Shown here in pieces: positions 17,736 through 26,904 of a DNA stretch of 64,000 nucleotides. Source of the DNA: Paenibacillus wynnii (lineage in GTDB: Bacteria > Bacillota > Bacilli > Paenibacillales > Paenibacillaceae); assembly GCF_030812855.1 (NCBI RefSeq), contig NZ_JAUSTK010000003.1:1-64000 (forward strand). The letters run 5' to 3'. The position numbers were made by a program, and so were the translations under genes. How positions within the stretch are numbered: the stretch's first letter is position 1; each line of letters opens with the position of its first letter. Under the pieces are notes generated by a model. That model saw nothing but the letters and a program-made list of their open reading frames with translations, was not told where the DNA came from and did not search any database.

Positions 17736-18125
17736 CCTCTATAGGTTGGGGATGAATCGGCGGTTTAAGAAACCGAACATATGTGCTAATATATCCCTAT
17801 AACCCTTTTGAAAGGGGATGTGTGGCATGCTGGCATCGGATCAAGATTTTGGTACACAAAAACGTGTCCATAAAGCCTATAAGTACCGAATCTATCCGAC
17901 AAAGGAACAACAGCAACTCATCCATCAGATGTTTGGCTGTTGCCGTTTTGTGTTCAATCATTTCTTGGGACTATGGAACAATACCTATGCGACAACAGGC
18001 AAAGGCTTATCCTACAACACCTGTGCCACGCAACTTCCTGCTCTCAAAGGGCAGTTTGATTGGCTCAAAACGGTGGATAGCATCGCCTTGCAATCCGCCG
18101 TTCGACACGTGGCAGATAGCGCCGC
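17736..18125 (+). mobile_element. tnpB: IS200/IS605-type TnpB fragment
   Basis: From ATG 17818 the frame encodes the N-terminal about 100 residues of an IS605 OrfB/TnpB protein (HKAYKYRIYPTKEQQQLIHQ, GCCRFVFNHFLGLWN, SIALQSAVRHVADS). After residue ~101 homology stops and MarR sequence begins (junction near 18122-18126). The left part (17736-17817) is probably the element's left end, with short hairpins near the start. The RuvC-like nuclease core is absent, so the fragment is inactive. Confidence 0.8.
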
Positions 18126-18387
18126 TCTTTTCCGTCACTGAGATATTTTTTTGCCGCTCATCATTCTCTGGGGTTACACGCTCGATATACCCTTTTTTCT
18201 CAAGACCTTGGACCATACCGGTAATGCTGGACCTTTACGATTAAATTCCTCTGCTAGATCCTTCTGAATAACCCCTTTATCTTGATTCTCCTGTATATAA
18301 CCGATCATCCGGCCTTGCTGAGAATTGAGACCTAACTCATTCAATTTTGCATCGGCTGTGCTTTTTAGCTAAAACTTGCTTAGTCAT
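18126..18387 (-). pseudogene. MarR-family regulator remnant (MepR-like position)
   Basis: The minus strand from ATG 18387 reads through two shifts as a MarR protein: KLNELGLNSQQGRMIGYI, DKGVIQKDLAEEFNRKG, then MVQGLEKKGYIERVTPENDE and NISVTEKSG. These are the MarR dimer helix, the recognition helix and the wing. The C-terminus is lost at the TnpB junction. Upstream position relative to the MATE remnant matches a MarR-MATE (mepR-mepA type) operon. Confidence 0.7.
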
Positions 18388-18455
18388 ATTATTTTCTCCT
18401 CATCCATATTAGTTAGGATTCTAATTGTCAATGTTCTAAGTAAATAACAAATCAA

Positions 18456-18497
18456 CAAAAAGAGACCTATAGGGCATTTAGCCAATCAAGGTCTCTT
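18456..18497 (-). terminator. Terminator of the MerR/orphan operon
   Basis: Stem AAGAGACCT / AGGTCTCTT, followed on the minus strand by TTTTTG; 40 bp behind the stop at 18539. Confidence 0.8.
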
Positions 18498-18538
18498 CCT
18501 GCAGCCTCATATCATTAAGTCTTCATTCATTCAACAAT

Positions 18539-19078
18539 TTAACTTTTACATTCTCCATAAACTCCGTTACCCTCAACACGATATTCCTTTTCTAAGTAAG
18601 AATACTCATTCATCCTTGTTACCCAATATCTTGGTTTAATATAAACGAAGTCTCCATCTTTACCTGTGGATATCGTACTGGAAATTCCTAATTCTTTAAT
18701 ACGTTCAACCACCCGTTCGTCAATCACAACATGATCCATTTCATCTTCACTTACCAACTGAACTAAGATTTCCTTGCTAAGTGAGGTCTCGCCGGATATC
18801 AAGGTCACACCAATGGATACTTCTCTACATGGAACAGCATCTTGTGTGAAGATTTCAATCATAACCTCTTCGTCTTTGGCGTCTAGGAATATTTGTTGAC
18901 GTTCATCCTCGGTATAACCGTTGAGATTATAGGAACGGGAAATCCCACTCGGAAGCTGTAAGTGCATTTTCGATTTTTGGGGAACAGCCGCTTCATCTCG
19001 TACGATTTGAATCCACAAATGATTCATTCCGTTTTCGTTCTCCATCATCAATTTGGCTAATTTCATTTCAAGTATCAT
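18539..19078 (-). CDS. Orphan protein coupled to a MerR regulator
   Basis: 179-residue soluble protein, beta-rich in its first half (NHLWIQIVRDEAAVPQKSK, HLQLPSGISRSYNLNGYTED, EVMIEIFTQDAVPCREVSIG) and mixed in the second. No signal peptide, no membrane segment, no family recognised. Its ATG overlaps the stop of the MerR gene (TAATG), so the two are translationally coupled. It may be an effector or co-sensor of the MerR protein. Confidence 0.6.
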   Translation of the reverse strand: MILEMKLAKLMMENENGMNHLWIQIVRDEAAVPQKSKMHLQLPSGISRSYNLNGYTEDERQQIFLDAKDEEVMIEIFTQDAVPCREVSIGVTLISGETSLSKEILVQLVSEDEMDHVVIDERVVERIKELGISSTISTGKDGDFVYIKPRYWVTRMNEYSYLEKEYRVEGNGVYGECKS

Positions 19079-19491
19079 TAATTTTCACCCCTTAATACCT
19101 GGGATACCGAATCAATAACTTTTTGTTTTAACTCCGCAGAAATCCGGGGGCTTATCGTTAAGATAACGTCATCTGTTATTTTCAGCGTTTCATTTTCAAT
19201 TATTCGGCTGGACTCATACAACTCCATTTGCTTACTGATTTTTTCAATATCCTCTGGTGAAAGTTTTTTTAAAGTTTCCTGAATGGATGCTAACGTCTCC
19301 CCAGTTCTTGACAACGTAATAATAGCTCGAAAATAGTGAATATGCTTATCCGTATACACCCTTTTATTACCAAATAATTCAAGGGGAGGGACCATGCCTA
19401 TTTGCGTGTAATACCTTACCGTCCGCAAATTCATACGTGGGTCGTCTTGTTCGAGAATTTCTGCTATCTGTTTGGCTGTATAACTACTCAT
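19078..19491 (-). CDS. MerR-family transcriptional regulator
   Basis: 137 residues from ATG 19491 (GGAGGTGTGTA upstream; a longer frame from 19515 lacks a site). MerR winged helix at residues 1-70: TAKQIAEILEQ, then NLRTVRYYTQIGMVPPLE and GNKRVYTDKHIHYFRAIITL. A coiled-coil dimer helix follows (about 85-137). No cysteine pair of the metal-sensing type is visible. It probably controls its own two-gene operon through the dyad at 19547-19560. Confidence 0.85.
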   Translation of the reverse strand: MSSYTAKQIAEILEQDDPRMNLRTVRYYTQIGMVPPLELFGNKRVYTDKHIHYFRAIITLSRTGETLASIQETLKKLSPEDIEKISKQMELYESSRIIENETLKITDDVILTISPRISAELKQKVIDSVSQVLRGEN

Positions 19492-19546
19492 TACACACCT
19501 CCAATTACATTCCACCGTATATTACTATACAGTTAAGTGTATTGAT

Positions 19547-19560
19547 TACAGTTTACTGTA
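19547..19560 (-). promoter_or_regulatory. Perfect dyad, probable MerR operator
   Basis: TACAGTTTACTGTA is a perfect 14-bp palindrome 56 bp upstream of the merR start. A related word (ACTGTATAGTAA on the minus strand) lies 15-25 bp closer and may contain the -10 box. Dyads between or near the -35 and -10 boxes are typical of MerR control. Confidence 0.5.
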
Positions 19561-19623
19561 ACTATAGTCAGGTGTCAATTTGAAGGGACCCATTTACCAA
19601 TTAGGTTAAAAACCATACCATCG

Positions 19624-19687
19624 GATATGTCCGGCTTAGCGTTTTTTCTTACCCTAAGCCCAATAGTCCGGGCGGTATAGCCCGGAC
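19624..19687 (-). terminator. Hairpins behind the GH5 gene
   Basis: A perfect stem GTCCGGGC / GCCCGGAC with a 6-nt loop (19666-19687), then GGCTTAG / CTAAGCC. Neither has a clear T-run next to it on the minus strand. They lie behind the last gene of the sugar operon and may stop transcription or protect the 3' end. Confidence 0.35.
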
Positions 19688-19743
19688 ATCGGTCAACGGT
19701 TGACGATTAAGGTGTCCTTCTGAACTTATATAACTATCTGGTA

Positions 19744-20757
19744 TTATAGATAGGAAATAATCTCCGGTTTAATGCTGCTGTCATACAGGTCGTTTATTCC
19801 AAAATCCATGGATTTATAACTCCATGCGGCTCTTCCTATTTTGTAATGTTCAAAAATGGTGTGGATATCCCTGTACCAGTTCACTACACTCTGCGGCGGC
19901 GCATGCTCAATCACTCCGTATTCTCCGCAGTACAAATAAACATTTCGTTCGGCCGCAACATCGATGGCAGACTGGATCATGCTTGAGATATACTCCGGCC
20001 CCATCTTGTCGATGCCTTCCGCATCCAGTCCTGATCCGAAGGCTCCGATGGCTTCGGAGGTGCTGCGGTACACGGAAAGCTCACCTGGATATTCCATGTT
20101 GCTGTCCGGCATTTGCTCCACCCAGCCCGCCTTTTGATGGGTGAACAAGAACGGCTCATAGAAATGAAAGTTATATACGATATTGTCATCATAAGGCTGA
20201 TCAAGTAATTCAAGGGTATGTACGCTGTTCCATTGGATGCCTCCGATAACAATTTTGCTCTCCGGCGCATGCTGACGAATCTCGGCAATGGTTCTATGCG
20301 CCAGAGCATTCCAGCGGCTACTGTCCTTCTCCACAATTTCATTTAATAATTCAAAGGCAACAGTATCCTTATATTGTGCGTAGCGGACAGAAAGAGCCTT
20401 CCATAGATCGATGTAACGAAGCTGGAGCGCCGGATCGTCAAACAGTGAATTGGATACCAGGCTGTCAAATGAATAACCAGGAGCCTTATGCAAATCAATA
20501 ATGAGATTCAACCCACTGTCGGCACACCAGCCGATACAGTTGTCAATATGCTTAAAGCCGGCGAATGCCTCATCGTTCTCCGTTTTCTCGATGACTTCAT
20601 AGTCAACAGGTAGCCGGACATGGTCCAGCCCCCACGAGGCAATCGTTTCAATATCCTTTTGTATAATGAAGCTGTCATAGTGTGCTTGCTGATACGAACA
20701 TTGTGACAACCAGCCCCCCAGATTTACCCCTCTTGAATAACCAGGCCATACCTTCAT
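19744..20757 (-). CDS. Intracellular glycoside hydrolase family 5
   Basis: 337-residue (beta/alpha)8 hydrolase of GH5. General acid/base E140 lies in FELLNEI and nucleophile E279 in LYCGEYG; VNLGGW, HVRLPVDY and IIDLHKAPG are typical. No signal peptide is present, so it should cleave imported oligosaccharides (beta-glucan or beta-mannan type) in the cytoplasm. It is the last gene after yesN-like, yesM-like and the ABC genes, about 48 bp behind yesN, supporting a saccharide-use role. The exact linkage cannot be told. Confidence 0.88.
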   Translation of the reverse strand: MKVWPGYSRGVNLGGWLSQCSYQQAHYDSFIIQKDIETIASWGLDHVRLPVDYEVIEKTENDEAFAGFKHIDNCIGWCADSGLNLIIDLHKAPGYSFDSLVSNSLFDDPALQLRYIDLWKALSVRYAQYKDTVAFELLNEIVEKDSSRWNALAHRTIAEIRQHAPESKIVIGGIQWNSVHTLELLDQPYDDNIVYNFHFYEPFLFTHQKAGWVEQMPDSNMEYPGELSVYRSTSEAIGAFGSGLDAEGIDKMGPEYISSMIQSAIDVAAERNVYLYCGEYGVIEHAPPQSVVNWYRDIHTIFEHYKIGRAAWSYKSMDFGINDLYDSSIKPEIISYL

Positions 20758-20804
20758 ATAATTCCATCCTTTCAGTTTTCCACCTTCATTTTTTATTGTC
20801 TACT

Positions 20805-22415
20805 TCACAATTTCCCCCGAAACTCTTGGGGCGTCATTCCAAATTTATCTTTAAAAACTCTAATGAAATATTGGGAATTGGCATAGCCGAGCTGGTCGGA
20901 GATTTCATAAATTTTCATATCGGAGCTGCGCAACCAGGTGACCGCCTGCTCCATCTTCATGTTAAGGATATATTCGCTGATGCTTATTCCGCTGATCTGC
21001 TTGAACAGCCTGGACACATAGACAGGATGAAGAGACACACAATCCGCAACGGATTGCAGGTTTGCGTCCGCCAGATTTGTCGCAATAAAGCTCTGCATGT
21101 CCTTCACAATGCTTTGTTGATTAGTTTGTGTCTCCTTCTCGAGTCTTGCCTGCAGGGTGTCGACAAGCGTCTCGCCCCATACAATCAGTTGAGACAAGGA
21201 ACGAAAGGTAGTTTTATTCAGTAGCTCCCGTCCTACCAGATCAGATAAAAGCCTATGATTCATATGGGCAATGTGATGAAAAGAGCCCAGCACCAGACTT
21301 CGGATTTCTTCAATATACTCTTCAGTGTATTTGGGTAATTGGTAAGTAAGTTCCTTCATCTGCTGCAGCCGTTCTTTGTAACCTTCCCATTGCCCCGTCT
21401 CGAGCAGATGCATCAGCGTAGGGGGCGCATATAAGTCCTTAAGCGGCTGAACAGGCGAACTTTTCCGCTTATCTGTCAAGGATATGAAATAGCCCTTGTC
21501 ATTGCCGATCTGCTGCCTTAATGCCGCGAGGGAATCCTCATACATGGAGCGTATGTCCTGCACAAATTCTCCCGCGTAAGAAAGAATGACGGATATTCCG
21601 CCACGCAGATAATCATTAACGTTGTGGTGCAACTGATGGGTATTATGGGTCAGCTGCTTCAGAATTCTGTCCGTATCCGCCTGCAGCGTTTCTTCTTTGC
21701 ATTTCACTAGAAAAACTAGGTTCTCATAAGGGTCGCGGCAATGCCATACCTCAAAGCCACCCCCCAGCAGCTCGCAGGCAATATTCGTTACGGCATATTC
21801 AAAAAGAAGCTGGCTTTCCAGACCAAAGCTGGTGAAATGCTCCTCCAGACGAATCAGGATCAGGTAGATTTCATCCTGTTCCTGAAAGTTCAACTGATAC
21901 CCTGACAGCTTTTCCCTCAGCCTGTCAAGGGAATACTTTTTCCCCTGAATAAGCTCAACCAGAAGCTTGTCCTTAAGAGCAGGCAGATGCTCACGGAAGG
22001 CAAGCAGAGCTTTCTCATATGAAGCCGTTCTATCAATCTCCGCCCGAATAATCTTTACAGTGTCCTCCAAAGCCACCCGAAGCTTGCTATGGTCGAGAGG
22101 CTTGACCAGATATTCAACCACGCCTTGCTGCAGAGCCTCCTGGGCATATTCGAACTCCGCATAGCCGGTAAGTAGGATGCACTTAATTCTCCGTTTGTCC
22201 TGCCTCACTTGCTTTACTAATTCAAGCCCACTCATGCCTGGCATCGCTATGTCAGTAATCAGAATATCGATCGGATATTGCATGACCATTTGCATAGCCT
22301 GATAACCGGAATACGCTTTATATACTTTTTGGGCGCCGAACTCATGCCACGGAAAGGCAAGTTCCAGATCATCGACGACATATTGCTCATCATCAACCAG
22401 CAGAATGTGTAGCAT
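20805..22415 (-). CDS. YesN-like response regulator (REC + AraC)
   Basis: 536 residues. REC domain at 1-120 with phospho-acceptor D55 (ILITDIAMPG); a long middle region (about 130-410); and an AraC double helix-turn-helix at the C-terminus (VADCVSLHPVYVSRLFKQ, DQLGYANSQYFIRVFKDKFG). ATG 22415 with GGAGGAGAATC upstream is the start; the open frame extends further up but inside the kinase gene. It overlaps the kinase by 23 bp. It should switch on the ABC transporter and GH5 genes when phosphorylated. Confidence 0.92.
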   Translation of the reverse strand: MLHILLVDDEQYVVDDLELAFPWHEFGAQKVYKAYSGYQAMQMVMQYPIDILITDIAMPGMSGLELVKQVRQDKRRIKCILLTGYAEFEYAQEALQQGVVEYLVKPLDHSKLRVALEDTVKIIRAEIDRTASYEKALLAFREHLPALKDKLLVELIQGKKYSLDRLREKLSGYQLNFQEQDEIYLILIRLEEHFTSFGLESQLLFEYAVTNIACELLGGGFEVWHCRDPYENLVFLVKCKEETLQADTDRILKQLTHNTHQLHHNVNDYLRGGISVILSYAGEFVQDIRSMYEDSLAALRQQIGNDKGYFISLTDKRKSSPVQPLKDLYAPPTLMHLLETGQWEGYKERLQQMKELTYQLPKYTEEYIEEIRSLVLGSFHHIAHMNHRLLSDLVGRELLNKTTFRSLSQLIVWGETLVDTLQARLEKETQTNQQSIVKDMQSFIATNLADANLQSVADCVSLHPVYVSRLFKQISGISISEYILNMKMEQAVTWLRSSDMKIYEISDQLGYANSQYFIRVFKDKFGMTPQEFRGKL

Positions 22416-24102
22416 GATTCTCCTCCACCTTTTCAATCTGAATCCGGTAACAGGTACCTTCGGACGGACTTGATTCCAGCAAGAGCCCGGAGCGTTTGCC
22501 AAAATATAGCCGCAACCGCTGATTAACATTCCGAAGCCCGGTCCCCAGCGTCTGATTCTTAATTATATAGTCATCCATATGCCTGCGGACAGCGGACAGC
22601 CTGTCCGCTTCCATCCCAACTCCGTTGTCTTTTACCGTAATTAGGAGATAGGTTTTGTCTTCTTCAGCCGTAATGGTAATGACTCCTGGCATCAGACTCG
22701 GCTCAATTCCATGCAGAATACCGTTCTCTACCAAGGGCTGCAGAATCATCCTCGGCAGACGGTATTTTCCTAGATGTTCAGGGATATCGATATCAAAAGC
22801 AATCTCTCTTTTCCGGAGATGAACCATGAACAAGTAGTGCTCAACAAAGTCCAACTCATCCTGAAGGGTAGAATCGATCTGTTCAATCTTATGAATGTAA
22901 CGGCAATACGAGGCCAAATGAAGGGTCATGGCAGTGACCGCCTGGTAGTCCTCAATACTGGCCTTGCTCTGGATATAATTCAGGCAATTGTAGAGAAAAT
23001 GCGGATTAATCTGTGCCTGATACTGTTTCAGCTTTGCTTCCTTCACCTCAATATCACCCAACAGAACCTGCTCGATCAGCCTTTGGGTATTCTCCGCCAT
23101 CCGGTTGAAGGAATTGCCGAGCATACGGAATTCATTGACTTGAAGATCAACTGCACGGCTGGAATAATCTCCACGGTCAAAACGGTCGATCGCCTTCTTG
23201 AGTGTTATGACGGGCTTCTGCACCTGTCTGCGCAACAGCAGCGTATAGAGCAGCACCCCGAACAAAACGATTAACACAACATATAGAAACAGCCTATTAT
23301 TACGGTTGATAGGCTCAATGTACTGGCGTTTGGGATAGGCGTCGATAAAATACAAGTCCAGCATGTCCGACTTCATGTAGTTGATTAGATACTCAGTTCC
23401 GTTCTCTTTTACGGAAAATGTGCCGCTGTCCCCGCTGATTCTGGGAATCACGGTTGGGTACAGCTTTTCGCTGAACTCTTCTCCTTTTTGGACAAATACC
23501 TTTTTCTGTGAATCGTACAGGATCGGTGTTCCGGAAACGTACTGCTCCATCATTTTTCTCAGATTATCCAGGGAAATTCTGACTTCAATCAACAGCGGAC
23601 TTAGATGGCTTCGCATCACAGTAGAGTAATAACCGGTACCATCCTCCGCCATATTCAGAATCCACCGATTATACGTTTGAGCCGGAGGCGCAAAGGAACT
23701 GAACGAGTAGGATGGATCTGATGAAACTGTTTCTTTCTCATCCGGATAATACAGAATGACTGTGTTGTTCCATGAAGTGGAGGCCGTGTTCAGGGCCAAT
23801 TTATCAATAATGGTTAATTTCATCTCATATTTGGAGTACTGATCACCGAATTTCAGGATATATGGATATCCGCGTACCGATTGATCCTGGGAAAGGGTAA
23901 TGGTATTCGTGAGCACCTGTTCGAATTGTGTGGATAACTGAGAGGTTATGAACTTGACCTCGTTCATCTTGTTCCTTCTCAGCTCACTCTGGATGTCTTT
24001 TACGTTAAGCATGTAAATAATCCAAAAGGCCATCACGATAATCAAGAGCATCAGCATCAGGACAAACAATAACCATTGAAAAATAGATAGTCGTGATGTC
24101 AC
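22393..24102 (-). CDS. YesM-like sensor histidine kinase
   Basis: 569 residues. An N-terminal membrane segment, an extracellular sensor domain (about 35-280, dCache-like), a second membrane segment (LFLYVVLIVLFGVLLYTLLL), a HAMP-like linker, a HisKA_7TM-type his_kinase box with the phospho-histidine in INPHFLYNCLNYIQ, and an ATPase domain (LQPLVENGILHGI; DNGVGM). It senses an extracellular saccharide or binding protein and phosphorylates the YesN-like regulator. Between lplA and this gene there is a weak terminator at 24164. Confidence 0.92.
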   Translation of the reverse strand: MTSRLSIFQWLLFVLMLMLLIIVMAFWIIYMLNVKDIQSELRRNKMNEVKFITSQLSTQFEQVLTNTITLSQDQSVRGYPYILKFGDQYSKYEMKLTIIDKLALNTASTSWNNTVILYYPDEKETVSSDPSYSFSSFAPPAQTYNRWILNMAEDGTGYYSTVMRSHLSPLLIEVRISLDNLRKMMEQYVSGTPILYDSQKKVFVQKGEEFSEKLYPTVIPRISGDSGTFSVKENGTEYLINYMKSDMLDLYFIDAYPKRQYIEPINRNNRLFLYVVLIVLFGVLLYTLLLRRQVQKPVITLKKAIDRFDRGDYSSRAVDLQVNEFRMLGNSFNRMAENTQRLIEQVLLGDIEVKEAKLKQYQAQINPHFLYNCLNYIQSKASIEDYQAVTAMTLHLASYCRYIHKIEQIDSTLQDELDFVEHYLFMVHLRKREIAFDIDIPEHLGKYRLPRMILQPLVENGILHGIEPSLMPGVITITAEEDKTYLLITVKDNGVGMEADRLSAVRRHMDDYIIKNQTLGTGLRNVNQRLRLYFGKRSGLLLESSPSEGTCYRIQIEKVEENHATHSAG

Positions 24103-24163
24103 ATGGAGTCCTCCGGTACATTTTTTATAAGCAGTTGAACCTCGCTTTTAGGCAAGAATACGG

Positions 24164-24192
24164 GAAATAAAGGACGACCTCAAGGGCCGTCC
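24164..24192 (-). terminator. Partial terminator between binding protein and sensor kinase genes
   Basis: Stem GGACGGCC / GGTCGTCC (one G-T pair) followed by TTTATTT on the minus strand. It would let only part of the transcripts reach the regulatory genes, leaving the abundant binding protein and the scarce sensors at different levels. Confidence 0.5.
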
Positions 24193-24208
24193 ATATATCC
24201 TGGTTTTT

Positions 24209-25924
24209 TTATTTCTGAACGGATTGATACCATTCATTGACTTCTTTGGTCATATTATCGCCGCCAGTCAATTTCCATTTCTCTACAAATGAGTCAAATT
24301 CAGCGACAGAAGCCTTCTCGTAGATAATCTTGTTAAGAATTTCTTTCTCCAGCTTGGTAAGCATGTCTCCGCGGGAGAGCTGCGTTTCGGTTGGCGCACC
24401 CGTGAACATCTCTGGCATCACGCTGTCTTTCTGATCGATTACAATTTTGGCCGCTTGGATCTGTTCAGGAATCCGCTCCGCCATGTTTTTCTCATATTGA
24501 TTGGATGGCTCAGCGCCGCCTGCCAGCTTGGCTAGTGTATTCATTGCCAGGTTAGGAATTATTGCTCCATCGAACGTTAAGGTATAGCGGATAACATCCA
24601 CCCAACCCCCTGGAATTTTATCACTTTGCTGCTCTCTATACACCTCACCGTTAGGGCCCAGATCATAGTCGTAGCCTTTGGCAAAACCATCTTTAAATGT
24701 AGTACTCTCCGGGTTGGCCCAGTTATCGAACAAATAGTTCTGATATACAAAGAAGGCATCCTTATGCTCCATATCCTTGTTGATCAGAACAGCTCCCGTA
24801 CTGATCGATGTTCCATGACGTCCAACCGTTCCGTCTGGTCCGGCCGGCAGTGGATATGTTTTGTATTCTGCTGTCGGGACGTTCTTTTGCAGGTCAGGGA
24901 TCGGCCAGCCTGTCATCCAGTAGGGACCAACAATGATGCCGGATTTACCTGCCGTAAAGGCTTCACTGGCTTTAGTTTCATCATACAGTCCTGATTCGGA
25001 GGAAATATATCCATTCTTCATCCAGCCCTGCAAGGTCGCCAGCCCCTGCTTCATCTCCGGTTGGACGGAGCCGTACACAAGTTGGTTGTCGGCCGTTTTA
25101 TTCCACTGGTTCGGCATTGCACCGAACATACCGAAGATCCATCCGGCATCGGACATCCAAGTATTCAGATTGTTCTTAAAGCCCACGGACAGACCCGTTG
25201 TATCGTTCTTCCCATTACCGTCGGGGTCCTGATTTGTGAACGCATCCAGTACCGTCTCCAGCTCGGTCAGGTTAGTTGGAGCCTTCAGATTCAGCTTCTT
25301 CAGCCAATCCTCTCTTATATACATGACCGGATCATTATTGTAGGCGTTTTCCAAAATCGGAATACCCATTCGTTTACCGTCCCGAATATAGGGATTCCAA
25401 ACACTCGGCTCTTCAGCCATAGCTTTTTTGTAGACGTCGGAAGCATATTTGTCAAATAGTTCTCCGGCATTCGTGAATTGGCCGCTGTCGATCAAATCAG
25501 CGATAAGTGAAGGACTGCCCCGGAATGCGATAATATCAGGCATTTTCTCTCCCGAAGTAAGCATCAGGCGAAGCTTGGTTTCATATGCACTATTCTGCTC
25601 GCTTACCGTCCAGAGGTATTTAATGTCGATGCCAAGCGTATCCTTTGCCCATTTGGTATGCACGTTATTTTCAATGTTCTCACCATTTTTGAACTTCATA
25701 TTGCTAGAAATCGGGAATACAGTCGAAATGGTGACGGGTGTGGTGTACTTTCCGTTCTCAAACGGTGCCGAATACATAGAGTCTCCGGTTGGTGCGTTTT
25801 CTGTACCTGCGGCATTTCCCGTATTCTCCTTGTCGCCGCTGCAGCCCACAAGCGAGCTGGCCAGCATGGCTACAGAAAGTGCAGCCATTGCGCTGCTTTT
25901 CATTTTCTTTATCATTTTTTGCAA
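24209..25924 (-). CDS. lplA: Extracellular sugar-binding lipoprotein (LplA-like)
   Basis: 571 residues. Lipobox SSLVGCSG with acylated C28, then a large type 1 solute-binding fold of the LplA/YtcQ family (DPDGNGKNDTTGLS, YIREDWLKKLNLKAPTN are typical). It captures oligosaccharides outside the membrane and hands them to the two permeases encoded upstream. No ATPase gene is in this operon, as usual in this family, where a shared MsmX-like ATPase is used. Confidence 0.9.
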   Translation of the reverse strand: MQKMIKKMKSSAMAALSVAMLASSLVGCSGDKENTGNAAGTENAPTGDSMYSAPFENGKYTTPVTISTVFPISSNMKFKNGENIENNVHTKWAKDTLGIDIKYLWTVSEQNSAYETKLRLMLTSGEKMPDIIAFRGSPSLIADLIDSGQFTNAGELFDKYASDVYKKAMAEEPSVWNPYIRDGKRMGIPILENAYNNDPVMYIREDWLKKLNLKAPTNLTELETVLDAFTNQDPDGNGKNDTTGLSVGFKNNLNTWMSDAGWIFGMFGAMPNQWNKTADNQLVYGSVQPEMKQGLATLQGWMKNGYISSESGLYDETKASEAFTAGKSGIIVGPYWMTGWPIPDLQKNVPTAEYKTYPLPAGPDGTVGRHGTSISTGAVLINKDMEHKDAFFVYQNYLFDNWANPESTTFKDGFAKGYDYDLGPNGEVYREQQSDKIPGGWVDVIRYTLTFDGAIIPNLAMNTLAKLAGGAEPSNQYEKNMAERIPEQIQAAKIVIDQKDSVMPEMFTGAPTETQLSRGDMLTKLEKEILNKIIYEKASVAEFDSFVEKWKLTGGDNMTKEVNEWYQSVQK

Positions 25925-26007
25925 CCCCTTTAATAAAATTTTAGTAAATGTTATGCCAACGTCTTTCCCTTTCTAACGCCGGCATCACCTCCTTAAGGGA
26001 GGAGCAA

Positions 26008-26886
26008 TTATTCCTTAACCGCTCCGATTACAATTCCTTTGACAAAATAGCGCTGTAAGAACGGATAGACCATTAGAATAGGGGCCATTCCAATAAAAAT
26101 CTGGGCGGCCTTGACGGTTCTTTGCGAGATGTTCTCCAGATCCTCCGGCCGTACGGTCACCTTGCTGAAGTCCTGCTGAACAATGACCGTCTGCAGGAAC
26201 GTCGCAAGTGGATAGTTCCGGTGGTCAGTCATAAAGAGTAGGCCGTCGAACCATGAGTTCCAATGCCCGACCAGCGTAAACAGGGACAGTGTAGCAATAG
26301 AAGCCATCGATACGGGCAGGTAAATGCTTATAAGTGTCCTGAAGTGGCCGGCACCGTCGATGAAGGCTGCTTCCTCCATTTCCTTCGGAACGCCCCGGAA
26401 GAAGTTAAGCAGCAGGATGATATTCCAGACCGAAACGGCACCTGGCAGAATCAGAACCCACAACGTATTCATCAGGTGTAATTTCTGAACCAGTATGTAC
26501 ATTGGAACCAGACCACCGCTGAACAGCATGGTGAAGACAAAAAACCATATATAAATATTCCGGCGTCTAAAATTGACACTATCCTTGGACAACGCATAGG
26601 CGGCAAGGATCACCACTACCATGCTGAAAATGGTGCCTATCACTGTCCGCTCCAACGTAACCCAGATCGAACGGATGAAATTTTCATTGAGAATCGTTTT
26701 GGTATAGGCATCTACTGTGAAATTCACTGGCCACAGACCGATCAGATTTGCGTTTGCCGCAGATTTGTCACTGAACGATACAGCAAGGACATGAATCAAT
26801 GGAATAATACACATCAGCGACACAGCAATCAGGAAAATATAATTGAAAACCGAAAAGATTCGATAGGATTTCGTTTTATGATACAT
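26008..26886 (-). CDS. Carbohydrate ABC permease (YtcP/LplC type)
   Basis: 292 residues, six membrane segments, with the EAA loop EEAAFIDGAGHFRTLISIYLP near residues 170-190 that contacts the ATPase. Second permease of the operon, 18 bp behind the first. GGAGGCC precedes the ATG. Pairs with the YteP-like protein to form the channel. Confidence 0.9.
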   Translation of the reverse strand: MYHKTKSYRIFSVFNYIFLIAVSLMCIIPLIHVLAVSFSDKSAANANLIGLWPVNFTVDAYTKTILNENFIRSIWVTLERTVIGTIFSMVVVILAAYALSKDSVNFRRRNIYIWFFVFTMLFSGGLVPMYILVQKLHLMNTLWVLILPGAVSVWNIILLLNFFRGVPKEMEEAAFIDGAGHFRTLISIYLPVSMASIATLSLFTLVGHWNSWFDGLLFMTDHRNYPLATFLQTVIVQQDFSKVTVRPEDLENISQRTVKAAQIFIGMAPILMVYPFLQRYFVKGIVIGAVKE

Positions 26887-26904
26887 ACCAGTTAGGCCTC
26901 CATT

